Assembly (NCBI GenBank): GCA_964485515.1
Contig: CAZALT010000003.1
Coordinates: 1-64,000, forward strand
DNA from: CAZALT01 sp964485515
GTDB lineage: Bacteria > Actinomycetota > Acidimicrobiia > Acidimicrobiales > Acidimicrobilacustridaceae
Reading direction: 5' to 3'
DNA length: 64,000 nt
In this document: one piece after another, positions 41,693 through 50,176 of the stretch
How the letters are laid out: each line of letters starts with the position of its first letter
How positions within the stretch are numbered: the stretch's first letter is position 1
The notes under the pieces: model-generated
Seen by the model: the letters and a program-made list of their open reading frames with translations, nothing else
What the model was told of the DNA's origin: nothing
Database searches by the model: none
Position numbers and translations under genes: made by a program

Positions 41693-42651
41693 TCATGGGG
41701 CTGCGTATCCGCCGTCGACGACGATGGACGTGCCGGTCGTCCAGCGCGATGCGTCGCTGGCCAGGTAGTCGTAGGCGCCGACGANNNNNNNNNNNNNNNN
41801 NNNNNNNNNNNNNNNNNNNNNNNNNNNNNNNNNNNNNNNNNNNNNNNNNNNNNNNNNNNNNNNNNNNNNNNNNNNNNNNNNNNNGTGCCGGTCGTCCAGC
41901 GCGATGCGTCGCTGGCCAGGTAGTCGTAGGCGCCGACGAGGTCGTCGGCACTGCCGAGGCCGAGCGGGTGCTTCACGGCGATGGCCTCGATGGCTTCGTC
42001 GGGGAGGCCCTCGTGGATGGCCGACAGGAACGTGCCGGGGCACACCGTGTTCACCCGGACGTGGTCCCTGGCGTATTCGACCGCGGCGACCTTGGCGAGC
42101 TGGATCACCGCTGCTTTCGTGGCGCAGTACGGCCCGGCGTGCGACCACGCCGTCATGCCGGCGACCGACGCGGTGAGGATGATCGAACCCGACTTCTGGG
42201 CTCGCATCACCGGGACCGCGGCGCTGATGGCGTTGACCGCGCCCATCACGTTGATGCTCAGCGAGCGCTGCCAGTCGGCGTCGGTGAGGTTGTGGATGCG
42301 CCCGCTGGGAGCGAGCACGCCGGCGTTGCTGATGAGCACGTCGAGGCGCCCGAAGCGCTCGACGGCGAGGGCGACGACGGCCTCGACCTGCTCGCGGTTG
42401 GACACGTCCGCTGTGACCGTGGCCGGTTCGGTGCTGGCCGCCGGCAAGGCATCGAGCGTCGCGGCCAGCGACGCGTCGCTGATGTCGCTCAGCACCACCT
42501 CGGTGTCGGGACGTGCGACGAAGTGGGCCGACAGCGCGGAGCCGAGGGTGCCGCCCGCTCCGAGGATGACGACGACCCGGTTGTCCGATTCGGAGGCTCC
42601 TGGGCTGGCGGCGTCGGGGCGGCTGCTGGTGGGTTCGCTGGTCGTGCTCAT
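41693..42651 (-). CDS. SDR family oxidoreductase, interrupted by an assembly gap
   Basis: Start ATG 42651 overlaps the upstream SDR stop (ATGA). Cofactor motif VVVILGAGGTLGSALSAHFV, ISNAGVLAPSG, catalytic ILTASVAGMTAWSHAGPYCA with YCATK. The frame runs into 100 N (41785-41884) that are flanked by identical 55-bp copies. Removing 155 bases restores one frame of 268 codons ending TGTSIVVDGGYAAP, the expected SDR C-terminus. The gene is therefore almost certainly intact, about 267 aa. Confidence 0.85.
41785..41884. other. Scaffold gap of 100 N with duplicated 55-bp flanks
   Basis: The 55 bases at 41730-41784 are identical to 41885-41939. The overlap was not merged, so the gap is an artefact inside an SDR gene. 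Confidence 0.95.
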
Positions 42652-43427
42652 ACGAGGAGATACCCGCCGTCGACGTTGATGACTGATCCGGTGATGAACG
42701 CCGCGGCGTCCGACGCGAGGAACTGATAGGCGCCGGCCAGGTCGTGGGGTGAACCCCAGCGGCCCTGCGCGGTGTGATCGAGGATCTTGGCCTCGAGGTC
42801 GGGCCGGGCCTTCCAGCCCTCGGCGAGGGGTGAGTCGAACCAGCCGGGAGCGACCACGTTGACCGTGATCTGCTGGACGGCGAGGTCGAGGGCGAGTCCC
42901 TTGGCCATGCCCACCAGGCCCGCCTTCGACGCGCTGTAGGCCGTGAGCCCCTTGCGGGGGCGCTCACCGAGGACGGACCCCGTGAGGATGATGCGGCCGC
43001 CCGGCTCCATCACGCGACACGCGGCCCGCGCTCCGAGGAACGCTCCGGTGAGGTTGACGTCGAGAACCTGACGCCACACGTCGGGATCGGTCTTGCGGGG
43101 GCCGCCGACGGTGGGAGAGATGCCGGCGTTGGCGATCCACACGTCGAGGCCGCCCCACTCGGCGACCACCGCGTCGGCGACGTCCTCGTTGAACCGCTCG
43201 TCGGTCACGTCACCGGCGAGCGCGATCGACCGGCCGGGCAGTTCGGTGCTCAACGCCTTGAGGTCGCTCTCGGAGCGGGCGACGAGGGCAAGGTCGGCAC
43301 CGGCGGCGGAGAAGGCGTGGGCGAGCAATCGCCCGAGGCCCCGTCCCGCGCCGGTCAGCACGACCCGCTTGCCGGTGACATCAGCGCCGCTCGGGAAGCG
43401 GTCGGGGATCTCGATCTGGTCGGTCAT
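42648..43427 (-). CDS. SDR family oxidoreductase
   Basis: 259 aa from ATG 43427 (GAGGACGAG upstream). VVLTGAGRGLGRLLAHAFSA, IANAGISPTVGG, IILTGSVLGERPRKGLTAYS with YSASK, and C-terminal SVINVDGGYLLV. An NAD(P)-dependent alcohol/ketone oxidoreductase of unknown substrate, likely a 3-oxoacyl or hydroxysteroid type. It is coupled to the next SDR by a four-base overlap and is divergent from the 2-oxoacid dehydrogenase. Confidence 0.9.
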   Translation of the reverse strand: MTDQIEIPDRFPSGADVTGKRVVLTGAGRGLGRLLAHAFSAAGADLALVARSESDLKALSTELPGRSIALAGDVTDERFNEDVADAVVAEWGGLDVWIANAGISPTVGGPRKTDPDVWRQVLDVNLTGAFLGARAACRVMEPGGRIILTGSVLGERPRKGLTAYSASKAGLVGMAKGLALDLAVQQITVNVVAPGWFDSPLAEGWKARPDLEAKILDHTAQGRWGSPHDLAGAYQFLASDAAAFITGSVINVDGGYLLV

Positions 43428-43532
43428 CTCGTCCTCATACCTGTCCGGCGATGCCGGGTTCTGCCGCACCGCGGCAACGGTGCCGGGCTCGGTGTCCTGC
43501 TGAGCTGGGATCGGCGTTCGGGGTCGGTTTCG

Positions 43533-43548
43533 TACAATACTGTGCACA
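43533..43548 (+). promoter_or_regulatory. Near-leaderless promoter of the 2-oxoacid dehydrogenase gene
   Basis: TACAAT (43533-43538) is a good -10 box only nine bases before the ATG at 43548, so the message probably has little or no leader. TGTGCACA (43541-43548), a small palindrome, overlaps the start point and the first base of the ATG. No Shine-Dalgarno sequence is present. Confidence 0.55.
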
Positions 43549-45509
43549 TGCCTAGCGCGACCGATCTGCTGGAGATGTACCGCCGGATGCTGGTCATCCG
43601 ACGCTTCGAAGAGCGGGTCTCGGCCCTCTACCGCGACAGCGAGGTGCCCGGGTTCGTTCACCTGTCGATCGGTCAGGAGGCCGCCGCGGTCGGCGCGTGC
43701 TGGACCCTCGGCGACACCGACGTGATCACCTCCACGCACCGCGGACACGGCCACGTCCTGGCCAAGGGCCTCGACCCGTTCCCGATGTTCGCCGAGCTCA
43801 TGGGCAAGGACGCCGGGGCCAACCGCGGTCGAGGTGGGTCGATGCACATCGCCGATCCGACGCTCGGGATCTTCGGCGCCAACGGCATCGTGGGTGCCGG
43901 CATCCCCATCGCCGTCGGTGCCGCGACCGCGGCGCAGCTGCGGGGCACGGGGGGAGTGGCGGTCTCGTTCTTCGGCGACGGCGCCGTCGCGCACGGCACG
44001 TTCCACGAGGCGGTCGGGCTTGCGTCGGTCTGGAACGCCCCCGTCGTGTTCTTCTGCGAGAACAACGGTTACGCCGAGTTCTCCCTCGCCGAGGACCAGC
44101 ACGCGGCTCCGCTCGTCGACCGTGCCCTCGGCTACGGCGTCGGCCACCTGAAGGTCGACGGCAACGACGTGGTGGCGGTGGCCAAGAAGATGAAGAAGGC
44201 GCGGAAGGAGGCCCGCAAGGGTCGGCCGGTCATCGTCGAAGCCATGACCTACCGCTGGCACGGCCACTACGAAGGTGATCCCGAGAGCTACCGGTCGAAG
44301 GAGGAGCTGGCCACCTGGGCCGAGCGCGATCCGCTCGTGGTCCACGAGTCACGGCTGCGCAAAGAAGGAGTCGACGAGGAGGCGATCGCCGCGGTGCACG
44401 CCGAGGTCGAGGCCGAGATCGACCAGGCCGTCGAGAAGGCCCGTGCGCTCGAAGCGCCGCTGGTGGCGTCGCTGGGCGACTTCGTCACCCGGCCCCGGGC
44501 GGTCACCGAGGAGCCCCAGCCGGTTGCGGTCGACGCCCCGGTCTTCCGCACGATGGACGCCATCCACGATGCCCTCGACATCGAGCTTCGCACCGACGAG
44601 CGGGTGTTCATCGCCGGCATCGACGTCGCCGCCGGAGGCAACGTCTTCGGTCTCATGCGCGGCCTGCACGACGAGTACGGCGACCGCGTGCGCGACACCC
44701 CCATCTCGGAGAGCGCCATCGTCGGCGCCGGCGTCGGTGCGGCCATGGCGGGTATGCGGCCCGTCGTCGAGATCATGTACCTCGACTTCATCGGCGTGTG
44801 CCTCGACCAGCTCCTCAACCAGGCGGCCAAGCTCCCGTTCATGACCGGCGGCGCCGCCGAGATGGCGCTCACCGTGCGCACCCAGTTCGGAGCGGGCCGG
44901 TCATCAGGCGCCCAGCACTCGCAGAGCCTCGAAGCGTTGCTCGCTCACATCCCCGGCCTCACCGTCGTGATGCCGTCCACGCCGGCCGACACCTACGGCC
45001 TGCTGCGCGCTGCGATCCAGGATCCGAACCCCGTCGTGTTCATCGAGAACCGGCTGCTCTACGGCATGAAGGGCCCCAGGCCCCCGGCCGACCACCTCGT
45101 GCCGATCGGCAAGGCCTCGGTCGTCCGAGCAGGTACGGACGTGACGGTGGTATCGGTGTCGCGCATGGTGCACGAGGCCCTCGCCGCCGCCGAAGTGCTG
45201 GAGGCCGAGGGCATCTCGGCCGAGGTCATCGACCTCCGCACGGTCGCCCCGCTCGACACCGACACGATCCTCACATCGGTGGCGAAGACAAGCCGGCTAC
45301 TCATCGCCCACGAGGCGGTCGTGCCCCACGGCATCGGAGCCGAGATCGCCGCGGTCGTCGCGAAGGAAGGCTTCTGGTCCCTCGACGCCCCCATCCAGCG
45401 CATCGGCGCGGCGGCCACGCCCGCGCCCTACTCGCCGGTCCTGGAGAAGGCCTGGTTGCCGGGCCGCGAGGAGATCACCGCTGCCGTACGCGACCTCGCG
45501 AGGATGTAG
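43548..45509 (+). CDS. Fused alpha-beta E1 component of a 2-oxoacid (or acetoin) dehydrogenase
   Basis: 653 aa. Residues ~1-320 are the E1 alpha part: YRRMLVIRRFEERVSALYRD, THRGHGHVLAKG, RGRGGSMHI and the thiamine diphosphate motif FFGDGAVAHGTF ... CENNGY. Residues ~330-650 are the beta part: DTPISESAIVGAGVGAAMAG, RPVVEIMYLDF, RTQFGAGRSSGAQHSQSLEA and DLRTVAPLDTDTI. In most bacteria these are two genes. The enzyme decarboxylates a 2-oxoacid and passes the acyl group to a lipoyl E2; no E2 or E3 gene is nearby. Acetoin- or branched-chain-type substrates are possible. Confidence 0.9.
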   Translation: MPSATDLLEMYRRMLVIRRFEERVSALYRDSEVPGFVHLSIGQEAAAVGACWTLGDTDVITSTHRGHGHVLAKGLDPFPMFAELMGKDAGANRGRGGSMHIADPTLGIFGANGIVGAGIPIAVGAATAAQLRGTGGVAVSFFGDGAVAHGTFHEAVGLASVWNAPVVFFCENNGYAEFSLAEDQHAAPLVDRALGYGVGHLKVDGNDVVAVAKKMKKARKEARKGRPVIVEAMTYRWHGHYEGDPESYRSKEELATWAERDPLVVHESRLRKEGVDEEAIAAVHAEVEAEIDQAVEKARALEAPLVASLGDFVTRPRAVTEEPQPVAVDAPVFRTMDAIHDALDIELRTDERVFIAGIDVAAGGNVFGLMRGLHDEYGDRVRDTPISESAIVGAGVGAAMAGMRPVVEIMYLDFIGVCLDQLLNQAAKLPFMTGGAAEMALTVRTQFGAGRSSGAQHSQSLEALLAHIPGLTVVMPSTPADTYGLLRAAIQDPNPVVFIENRLLYGMKGPRPPADHLVPIGKASVVRAGTDVTVVSVSRMVHEALAAAEVLEAEGISAEVIDLRTVAPLDTDTILTSVAKTSRLLIAHEAVVPHGIGAEIAAVVAKEGFWSLDAPIQRIGAAATPAPYSPVLEKAWLPGREEITAAVRDLARM

Positions 45510-45775
45510 CCCATCGATCTCGTCACAAACGAGTGCGTAGCTTGGGGTAGGTGATCTCGCCAGAGGACGGGCCGAGCGGGAAGAAGCGGAATGAAGGTGC
45601 GCGTGTGGAAGGGCGATCCCTCGGTCGACCCGGGGTCCTCGCTCTCCTCGAAGGCGTCAACCGTCGGCCGGTGGATCTGCAGACCCGGACGGCCCGCTCT
45701 TGCTCGTTCGGGCTCTGAAGATCAGGCGGTGTCTGTCAGGCGATCCTGTCACCGGGGGTCGGTAGGTTCGCCAGC
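45510..45775. other. Non-coding stretch
   Basis: 266 bases with no convincing gene. A frame beginning MKVRVWKGDPSVDPGSSLSS at 45591 is basic and unconserved in look, and I do not support it. The 3' part should hold the promoter of the small gene pair at 45776-46159. Confidence 0.4.
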
Positions 45776-45958
45776 GTGTCCGATCGTCACCCGCTGCCCG
45801 ACGCGATCTCGCTCACCCGAGACGAGGCGAAGTCAGTGCTCTTCGCGCTCGATTCGGCGCTCGACGCGGTTCCGCCGGACGAAGCCGTGTTCCTCCAGGT
45901 CGAGGCCGCGGTCTCCCTTCTCATAGCGAAGTTCCTGCCCGACCTCCCGAACCTGTGA
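45776..45958 (+). CDS. Small hypothetical protein, 60 aa
   Basis: GTG start. An acidic helical protein: LPDAISLTRDEAKSVLFALD, then FLQVEAAVSLLIAKFLPDLP. It lies 12 bases before a small helix-turn-helix gene. Pairs like this are common and unassigned in actinobacteria. No function can be given. Confidence 0.6.
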   Translation: MSDRHPLPDAISLTRDEAKSVLFALDSALDAVPPDEAVFLQVEAAVSLLIAKFLPDLPNL

Positions 45959-45970
45959 GGAGCTACCCTG

Positions 45971-46159
45971 ATGCACGTGATCGACGCCCTGCGCATTCCT
46001 GAGGTGGCCCGGCGGCTCGACATCCCTGGCGTCGAGGTCTATGGGCTCATCGAACGCGGCGAGCTGGCGGCGGGCAAGGGTCCCGATGGGCTCGTGTACG
46101 TCCGGCCGGAAGTGGTCGAGGAGTACCTCCGGGGTCAAGCCTCGAGCACCTCGGCGTGA
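45971..46159 (+). CDS. Excisionase-like helix-turn-helix protein
   Basis: 62 aa. The whole protein is a MerR/excisionase-type DNA-binding domain: ALRIPEVARRLDIPGVEVYG then LIERGELAAGKGPDGLVYVR and VVEEYLRGQ. Likely a small regulator working with the 60-aa neighbour. No integrase or attachment site is visible nearby, so a phage role is not supported. Confidence 0.75.
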   Translation: MHVIDALRIPEVARRLDIPGVEVYGLIERGELAAGKGPDGLVYVRPEVVEEYLRGQASSTSA

Positions 46160-46166
46160 CCGTCTT

Positions 46167-47315
46167 CTAGCAGCCGATCTCTCGGGCGATGACCACGTGC
46201 TGGATCTCGTTGGTGCCTTCGCCGATCTCGAGGACCTTCGAGTCGCAGTAGAAGCGGGCCACCGGGGACTCGAGCATGTAGCCGAGGCCGCCGTGGATCT
46301 GGACGGCTTCCGACGCGGCCCACGCCGCGAGGCGGCTGGCCTTGAGCTTGGCCATCGACGCTTCCTTGAGGAAGGGCTGGCCGGCGTCGCGGAGGCTGGC
46401 GGCGCGGTAGGTGAGCCAGCGGGCCGCTTCGAGCTCGGTGGCCATGTCGGCGAGCTTGAACTGGGTGGCCTGGAACTTGCCGATGGGCTGGCCGAACTGG
46501 TGGCGACTGCCGGCGTAGTCGAGCGACATGTCGAGCACGGCCTGGGTGAGGCTGAGCGACAGCGCCGCGATCGAGATGCGGCCGACCTCGAGCGTGCGGA
46601 GGAACTGGCTGAGTCCCATGGCGGGATCGCCGACGAGTTGGTCATCGGAGACGAAGACGTCGTCGAAGAACAGCTCGCGGGTGTCGAGGCCCTTCCAGCC
46701 GATGCCCCGCATCTTGGGGCCCATGGTGAAGCCCTTGGTGTCCTTCTCGACCACGAAGCTGCCGTAGGTGGGCCGACCCGAGTCGTCGTCAGGCGTGCGG
46801 GCCAGCGCGGTGACGCCGAAGGACATGTCGGTGCCGGCATTGGAGATGAAGGTCTTGGCCCCGTTGATGAGCCAGCCACCGTCCTTGCGCTCGGCGCGCG
46901 TGCGGATGCCGCGGGCATCGGAGCCGGCGTCGGGTTCGGTGAGACCGAACGCGCCGAGCACACGACCTTCGGCGAGGGGGCGCAGCCAACGGTCGCGCTG
47001 CTCGTCGTTGCCGAACAGCAGCAGCGGGAGCGAACCGATGGTGACGTGGGCCTGCCACGCCGCGGCGCACGACTGGTCGGCAAGGCCGATCTGCTCCATG
47101 GCGGCGACGAAGCCGACCGTGGTCATGCCGATTCCGCCCCACTCCTCGGGGATGAGCATGCCGAGCAGACCGAGCGCCCCCATCTCGCGCAGCAGTGCGG
47201 TGTCGCACCGGGCCTCCTCCCACGCGATCGGCGCCCGCTTGGCGATCTCCTTCTGGGCGAAGTCCCGGCACAGGTCGGCCAGATCACGCTCGGTTTCGGT
47301 GAGAGAGAAGTCCAC
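46167..47315 (-). CDS. Acyl-CoA dehydrogenase
   Basis: 382 aa from GTG 47315. AFGLTEPDAGSDARGIRTRA (FAD/substrate loop), GAKTFISNAG, RHQFGQPIGKFQATQFKLAD, AVQIHGGLGYMLESPVARFY, and the C-terminal EIGEGTNEIQHVVIAREIG with the catalytic Glu in the normal short/medium-chain position. It forms the 2,3-double bond of an acyl-CoA using FAD and electron transfer flavoprotein. It is a single gene, unlike the paired enzymes at 49205-51306. Confidence 0.92.
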   Translation of the reverse strand: MDFSLTETERDLADLCRDFAQKEIAKRAPIAWEEARCDTALLREMGALGLLGMLIPEEWGGIGMTTVGFVAAMEQIGLADQSCAAAWQAHVTIGSLPLLLFGNDEQRDRWLRPLAEGRVLGAFGLTEPDAGSDARGIRTRAERKDGGWLINGAKTFISNAGTDMSFGVTALARTPDDDSGRPTYGSFVVEKDTKGFTMGPKMRGIGWKGLDTRELFFDDVFVSDDQLVGDPAMGLSQFLRTLEVGRISIAALSLSLTQAVLDMSLDYAGSRHQFGQPIGKFQATQFKLADMATELEAARWLTYRAASLRDAGQPFLKEASMAKLKASRLAAWAASEAVQIHGGLGYMLESPVARFYCDSKVLEIGEGTNEIQHVVIAREIGC

Positions 47316-47434
47316 GGGGCGATGGTAGGTGCTGCGGCTAGGCAACTGCACAGCGACAGCTCTAGAGTGACCTCCGGAACGACCCGGACCCGATTCGGAC
47401 CACACCCGGGGCAGCACGTAGGGAGCACACCACC

Positions 47435-47950
47435 ATGGCGATCGACCGGCAGAAGTCCCCGTACCGACGCGGCATCCGCTTCGCGCAGCTGCCCATCCCG
47501 ATGATCGAGGACCACTGCATCGCCGTCGACGCCGGTGCCGTGCAGCTCGTCGTGGAGTCGCGCCGGCTCACCAACGAGATCATCGATGCCACCATCGGCC
47601 CGATCGCGGCGGAGGACATCGTCTTCGACGACGGCGGTGCGTCGCTGCACGTGGTCGGCACCGAGGACGGTCTCGAGCACCTGCGCTTCGACTGCTTCGA
47701 GCACGAACCGCACTACCACTACATCGACCAGGCCGACGAGGCGAACACGGTCGTGCGCATCGACGAGCTGGCCGTCGGCGACCCCGTCGAGTTCACGCTC
47801 ACCGCGGTCGAACGGCACCTGCCCGACATGCTGCGTCACAGCGCACCCGCCGGTCTCGCCGATCAAGTTGCGACGCAGGGCCACCTCGTGGCCGAAGCGC
47901 TCGTCGAGGTCCGTACGCTCATGGAGCGGGCCGCCCTGCCCGCGTCCTGA
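47435..47950 (+). CDS. Conserved hypothetical protein, 171 aa
   Basis: I do not recognise the family. It is acidic, with HEPHYHYIDQADEANTVVRI in the middle (clustered His) and a C-terminal helix (TQGHLVAEALVEVRTLMERA). The His-rich strand could bind a metal. It is divergent from the acyl-CoA dehydrogenase with 119 bp between them and is followed by a luciferase-like oxidoreductase on the same strand. Confidence 0.65.
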   Translation: MAIDRQKSPYRRGIRFAQLPIPMIEDHCIAVDAGAVQLVVESRRLTNEIIDATIGPIAAEDIVFDDGGASLHVVGTEDGLEHLRFDCFEHEPHYHYIDQADEANTVVRIDELAVGDPVEFTLTAVERHLPDMLRHSAPAGLADQVATQGHLVAEALVEVRTLMERAALPAS

Positions 47951-47981
47951 CCCGATAGAACTGCACCCGCAGCCACCTGCT

Positions 47982-48029
47982 GTTCTGGCTGGGAAGACGC
48001 GCCGCATGCCGCTTCTGTCCAGCCGGAAC
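47982..48029. repeat. Intergenic hairpin, CTGGCTGGGA family
   Basis: GTTCTGGCTGG (47982-47992) and CCAGCCGGAAC (48019-48029) pair over 11 bp with one wobble around a 26-base loop. It lies between the 171-aa gene and the luciferase-like gene, 20 bases before the latter's start. The arms match the repeat at 41585-41659. Confidence 0.55.
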
Positions 48030-48049
48030 GTCTCTGAGAGGACCCCCGC

Positions 48050-48898
48050 ATGAGTGACAACGGCATCCGCTTCGGTCTCGACATCGCGCAGCAGCGCATG
48101 CCGTGGGACGAGGTGCTGCGGCGCGTGCAGTTCGCCGAGCAGGTCGGCTTCGACGGTGCCTGGGGCTTCGATCACTTCCAGCCGATGTACGGCGAAGGCC
48201 CGGGGGAGTGCTTCGAGGGCATGACCACCCTCGCCGGGCTCGCCGGTCAGACCTCGACCATCCGTCTCGGCCTGCTCGTCACCGGCATGACGTACCGCAA
48301 CCCTTCGGTGTTCGCCGCGGAAGCGGTCACGATCGACCACATCTCCCACGGCCGTCTCGAGCTGTCGCTCGGCGCCGCCTGGTTCGAGGACGAGCACAAC
48401 GCGCTCGGCATCGCGTTCCCGTCGCTGACCGAGCGCTTCGACCGGCTCGAGGACAGCCTCGAGATCCTGAACCGGCTGTGGACCGGCGAGAAGGTGTCGT
48501 ACGACGGCAAGGTCGTCTCGCTCCAGGACGCCCAGATGAACCCGACCCCGGTGCAGGATCCGCGACCCCCGATCTGGATCGGTGGCAGCGGCCCCAAGCG
48601 CACCCTGCCGCTCGTCGCCCGCTACGCCGATGTGTGGCACACCTGGGGCTCACCGAAGTCGCTCGCCGAGCCGTGGGCTCGCGTCGTGGAGCTGGCCGAG
48701 GCCGCCGGGCGCGACCCGCAGTCGATCACCCGGGCGTCATCGCTCTCGCTCAGCGACGACGACGACACCATCCGCAAGTACCTCGGCAAGTGGCAGGACG
48801 CCGGCTGGGGCTACCTCGTGTGCGGCTGGCCCGAAGAGGGCGAGTCCCGCGTCGAGCACGTCGTCACGAAGATCCTCCCCGAGTTCACGCGAACCTGA
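48050..48898 (+). CDS. Luciferase-like (LLM class) F420-dependent oxidoreductase
   Basis: 282 aa TIM-barrel protein: GIRFGLDIAQQRMPWDEVLR, VGFDGAWGFDHFQPMYG, IRLGLLVTGMTYRNPSVFAA, and GRLELSLGAAWFEDEHNALG. In actinobacteria most of these use coenzyme F420 for hydride transfer; flavin is the alternative. The substrate is unknown. The 3' end runs into the duplicated flank of an assembly gap. Confidence 0.88.
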   Translation: MSDNGIRFGLDIAQQRMPWDEVLRRVQFAEQVGFDGAWGFDHFQPMYGEGPGECFEGMTTLAGLAGQTSTIRLGLLVTGMTYRNPSVFAAEAVTIDHISHGRLELSLGAAWFEDEHNALGIAFPSLTERFDRLEDSLEILNRLWTGEKVSYDGKVVSLQDAQMNPTPVQDPRPPIWIGGSGPKRTLPLVARYADVWHTWGSPKSLAEPWARVVELAEAAGRDPQSITRASSLSLSDDDDTIRKYLGKWQDAGWGYLVCGWPEEGESRVEHVVTKILPEFTRT

Positions 48899-48931
48899 CG
48901 AACCTCTCGTGAACTGGCTGGGAGGGTCCGT

Positions 48932-49031
48932 NNNNNNNNNNNNNNNNNNNNNNNNNNNNNNNNNNNNNNNNNNNNNNNNNNNNNNNNNNNNNNNNNNNNN
49001 NNNNNNNNNNNNNNNNNNNNNNNNNNNNNNN
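48932..49031. other. Scaffold gap of 100 N with duplicated 55-bp flanks
   Basis: 48877-48931 is identical to 49032-49086. The gap falls beside a hairpin direct repeat (49061 and 49123) that probably broke the assembly. The real copy number of that repeat is uncertain. Confidence 0.93.
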
Positions 49032-49060
49032 CCCCGAGTTCACGCGAACCTGACGAACCT

Positions 49061-49176
49061 CTCGTGAACTGGCTGGGAGGGTCCGTCGGATATGACGGAC
49101 TTGGCCTGCCAGATCGGAACTTCTCGTGAACTGGCTGGGAGGGTCCGTGGGATGTGACGGACTTGGCCAGCCAGTT
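49061..49176. repeat. Two direct copies of a hairpin unit, period 62 bp
   Basis: CTCGTGAACTGGCTGGGAGG starts at 49061 and again at 49123, and the copies stay similar for about 52 bases. The second copy folds: AACTGGCTGG (49129-49138) pairs with CCAGCCAGTT (49167-49176), and inside it GTCCGT with ACGGAC. The unit sits between convergent genes and probably terminates both. The arms belong to the same family as 41585 and 47982. Confidence 0.65.
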
Positions 49177-49204
49177 GGTCGGAGTTGGGCTGCTCGCGGT
49201 CGAC

Positions 49205-50176
49205 CTACAGCGGCAGCACGTGGGGGGTCTTGCCTTCGGCGAGCACGAGCTCGCCGACCTCGCGGGTGAGGGTGCGGCTGTCGCCGAGGAGGGCGTCGAG
49301 GACGAGGGCTCGACGGATGTACAGGTGGAGGTCGTGTTCGGTGGTGAAGCCGATGCCGGCCAGCACCTGCTGCGCGTGACGGCGCACGGTTCGTGAGCTG
49401 CGGCCGGCGACGGCCTTGGCCATCGCTGCGGTCAGGGGTGACGGGTCGGTCCATGCTCCGTTGAGCGCGCCCTCGGCCGCTTCAACGGCGACGAGCGCCT
49501 CGGCCAGGCGGTGGCGGACGGCCTGGAAGCTCGAGATGGGGACGCCGAACTGGATGCGGCCGACCGCGTGCGTGCGGGCCTGGTCGAGCATCGTGCGCAT
49601 GGTGCCGACAAGCTCGTGGCCGAGCGCGAGACGCCCGAGTGCCACCGCGTCGTCCCACGAACCGTCGACGCGCTGCCATTCGTCGTCGGTGATGCCGCCG
49701 ACGTCGACCGCGACGGTCGACAGGCCGAGCGCGGCGTCGAGGCCGGTCACGGGGGTCGGGTCGAGCGCGGCGACGGGCACCGTCGCCCAGGCGACCGCTC
49801 CGCCTCGATCGGCCAGGAGGACGGACTGATCGCGACCGGCGAGCGAGTGGAGACCCACGCCTTCGATGCTCACCGAACCGTCGGCCGAGATCGTCGCCGG
49901 CGGCACGGCGCCGCCCAACGCGGGAAGCACGAGACCGGTTCCATCGGGTACTGCGATGCCGAGGGCGTCGAGCAGCACGGTCTCGATGGCGGACGACGTC
50001 GCTCCGGACGCACCCTGCAGCTCGAAGAGGACCGACACAGCGGTGCGCACGTCGGCGTCGAGGGCATCGGCCCAGCCCAGGGCCTCGAGCGACGTGTCGA
50101 GGTCGGATCGGCCGGCGTCGTCGACGACACCCCCGAGGGCCTCGGCGAACAGCTCGCGTTCGTCTGCGTCCATCAT
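49205..50176 (-). CDS. Acyl-CoA dehydrogenase-like subunit (partner of 50173-51306)
   Basis: 323 aa from ATG 50176, overlapping the upstream dehydrogenase stop (ATGA). The fold is acyl-CoA dehydrogenase: LGHELVGTMRTMLDQARTHA, GRIQFGVPISSFQAVRHRLA and QQVLAGIGFTTEHDLHLYIR. It is short and lacks the usual FAD/substrate loop near the N-terminus. In actinobacteria such short proteins pair with a longer one as alpha2beta2 enzymes for steroid side-chain CoA esters (FadE26-27, FadE28-29 type). The overlap supports this. Confidence 0.85.
   Translation of the reverse strand: MMDADERELFAEALGGVVDDAGRSDLDTSLEALGWADALDADVRTAVSVLFELQGASGATSSAIETVLLDALGIAVPDGTGLVLPALGGAVPPATISADGSVSIEGVGLHSLAGRDQSVLLADRGGAVAWATVPVAALDPTPVTGLDAALGLSTVAVDVGGITDDEWQRVDGSWDDAVALGRLALGHELVGTMRTMLDQARTHAVGRIQFGVPISSFQAVRHRLAEALVAVEAAEGALNGAWTDPSPLTAAMAKAVAGRSSRTVRRHAQQVLAGIGFTTEHDLHLYIRRALVLDALLGDSRTLTREVGELVLAEGKTPHVLPL

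Noticed and set aside
40009..42651. An 880-codon frame joining an SDR to an acyl-CoA ligase
   Set aside because: It exists only because the N block is read as codons. The SDR ends at 41693 when the duplicated flank is removed, and the ligase has its own start at 41553.
45591..45926. Plus-strand frame of 111 codons before the small gene pair
   Set aside because: It overlaps the better supported GTG 45776 gene in another frame and looks random.
45971..46159. Prophage or integrative element marker
   Set aside because: The excisionase-like protein has no integrase, attachment site or phage gene nearby, so it was kept only as a small DNA-binding protein.
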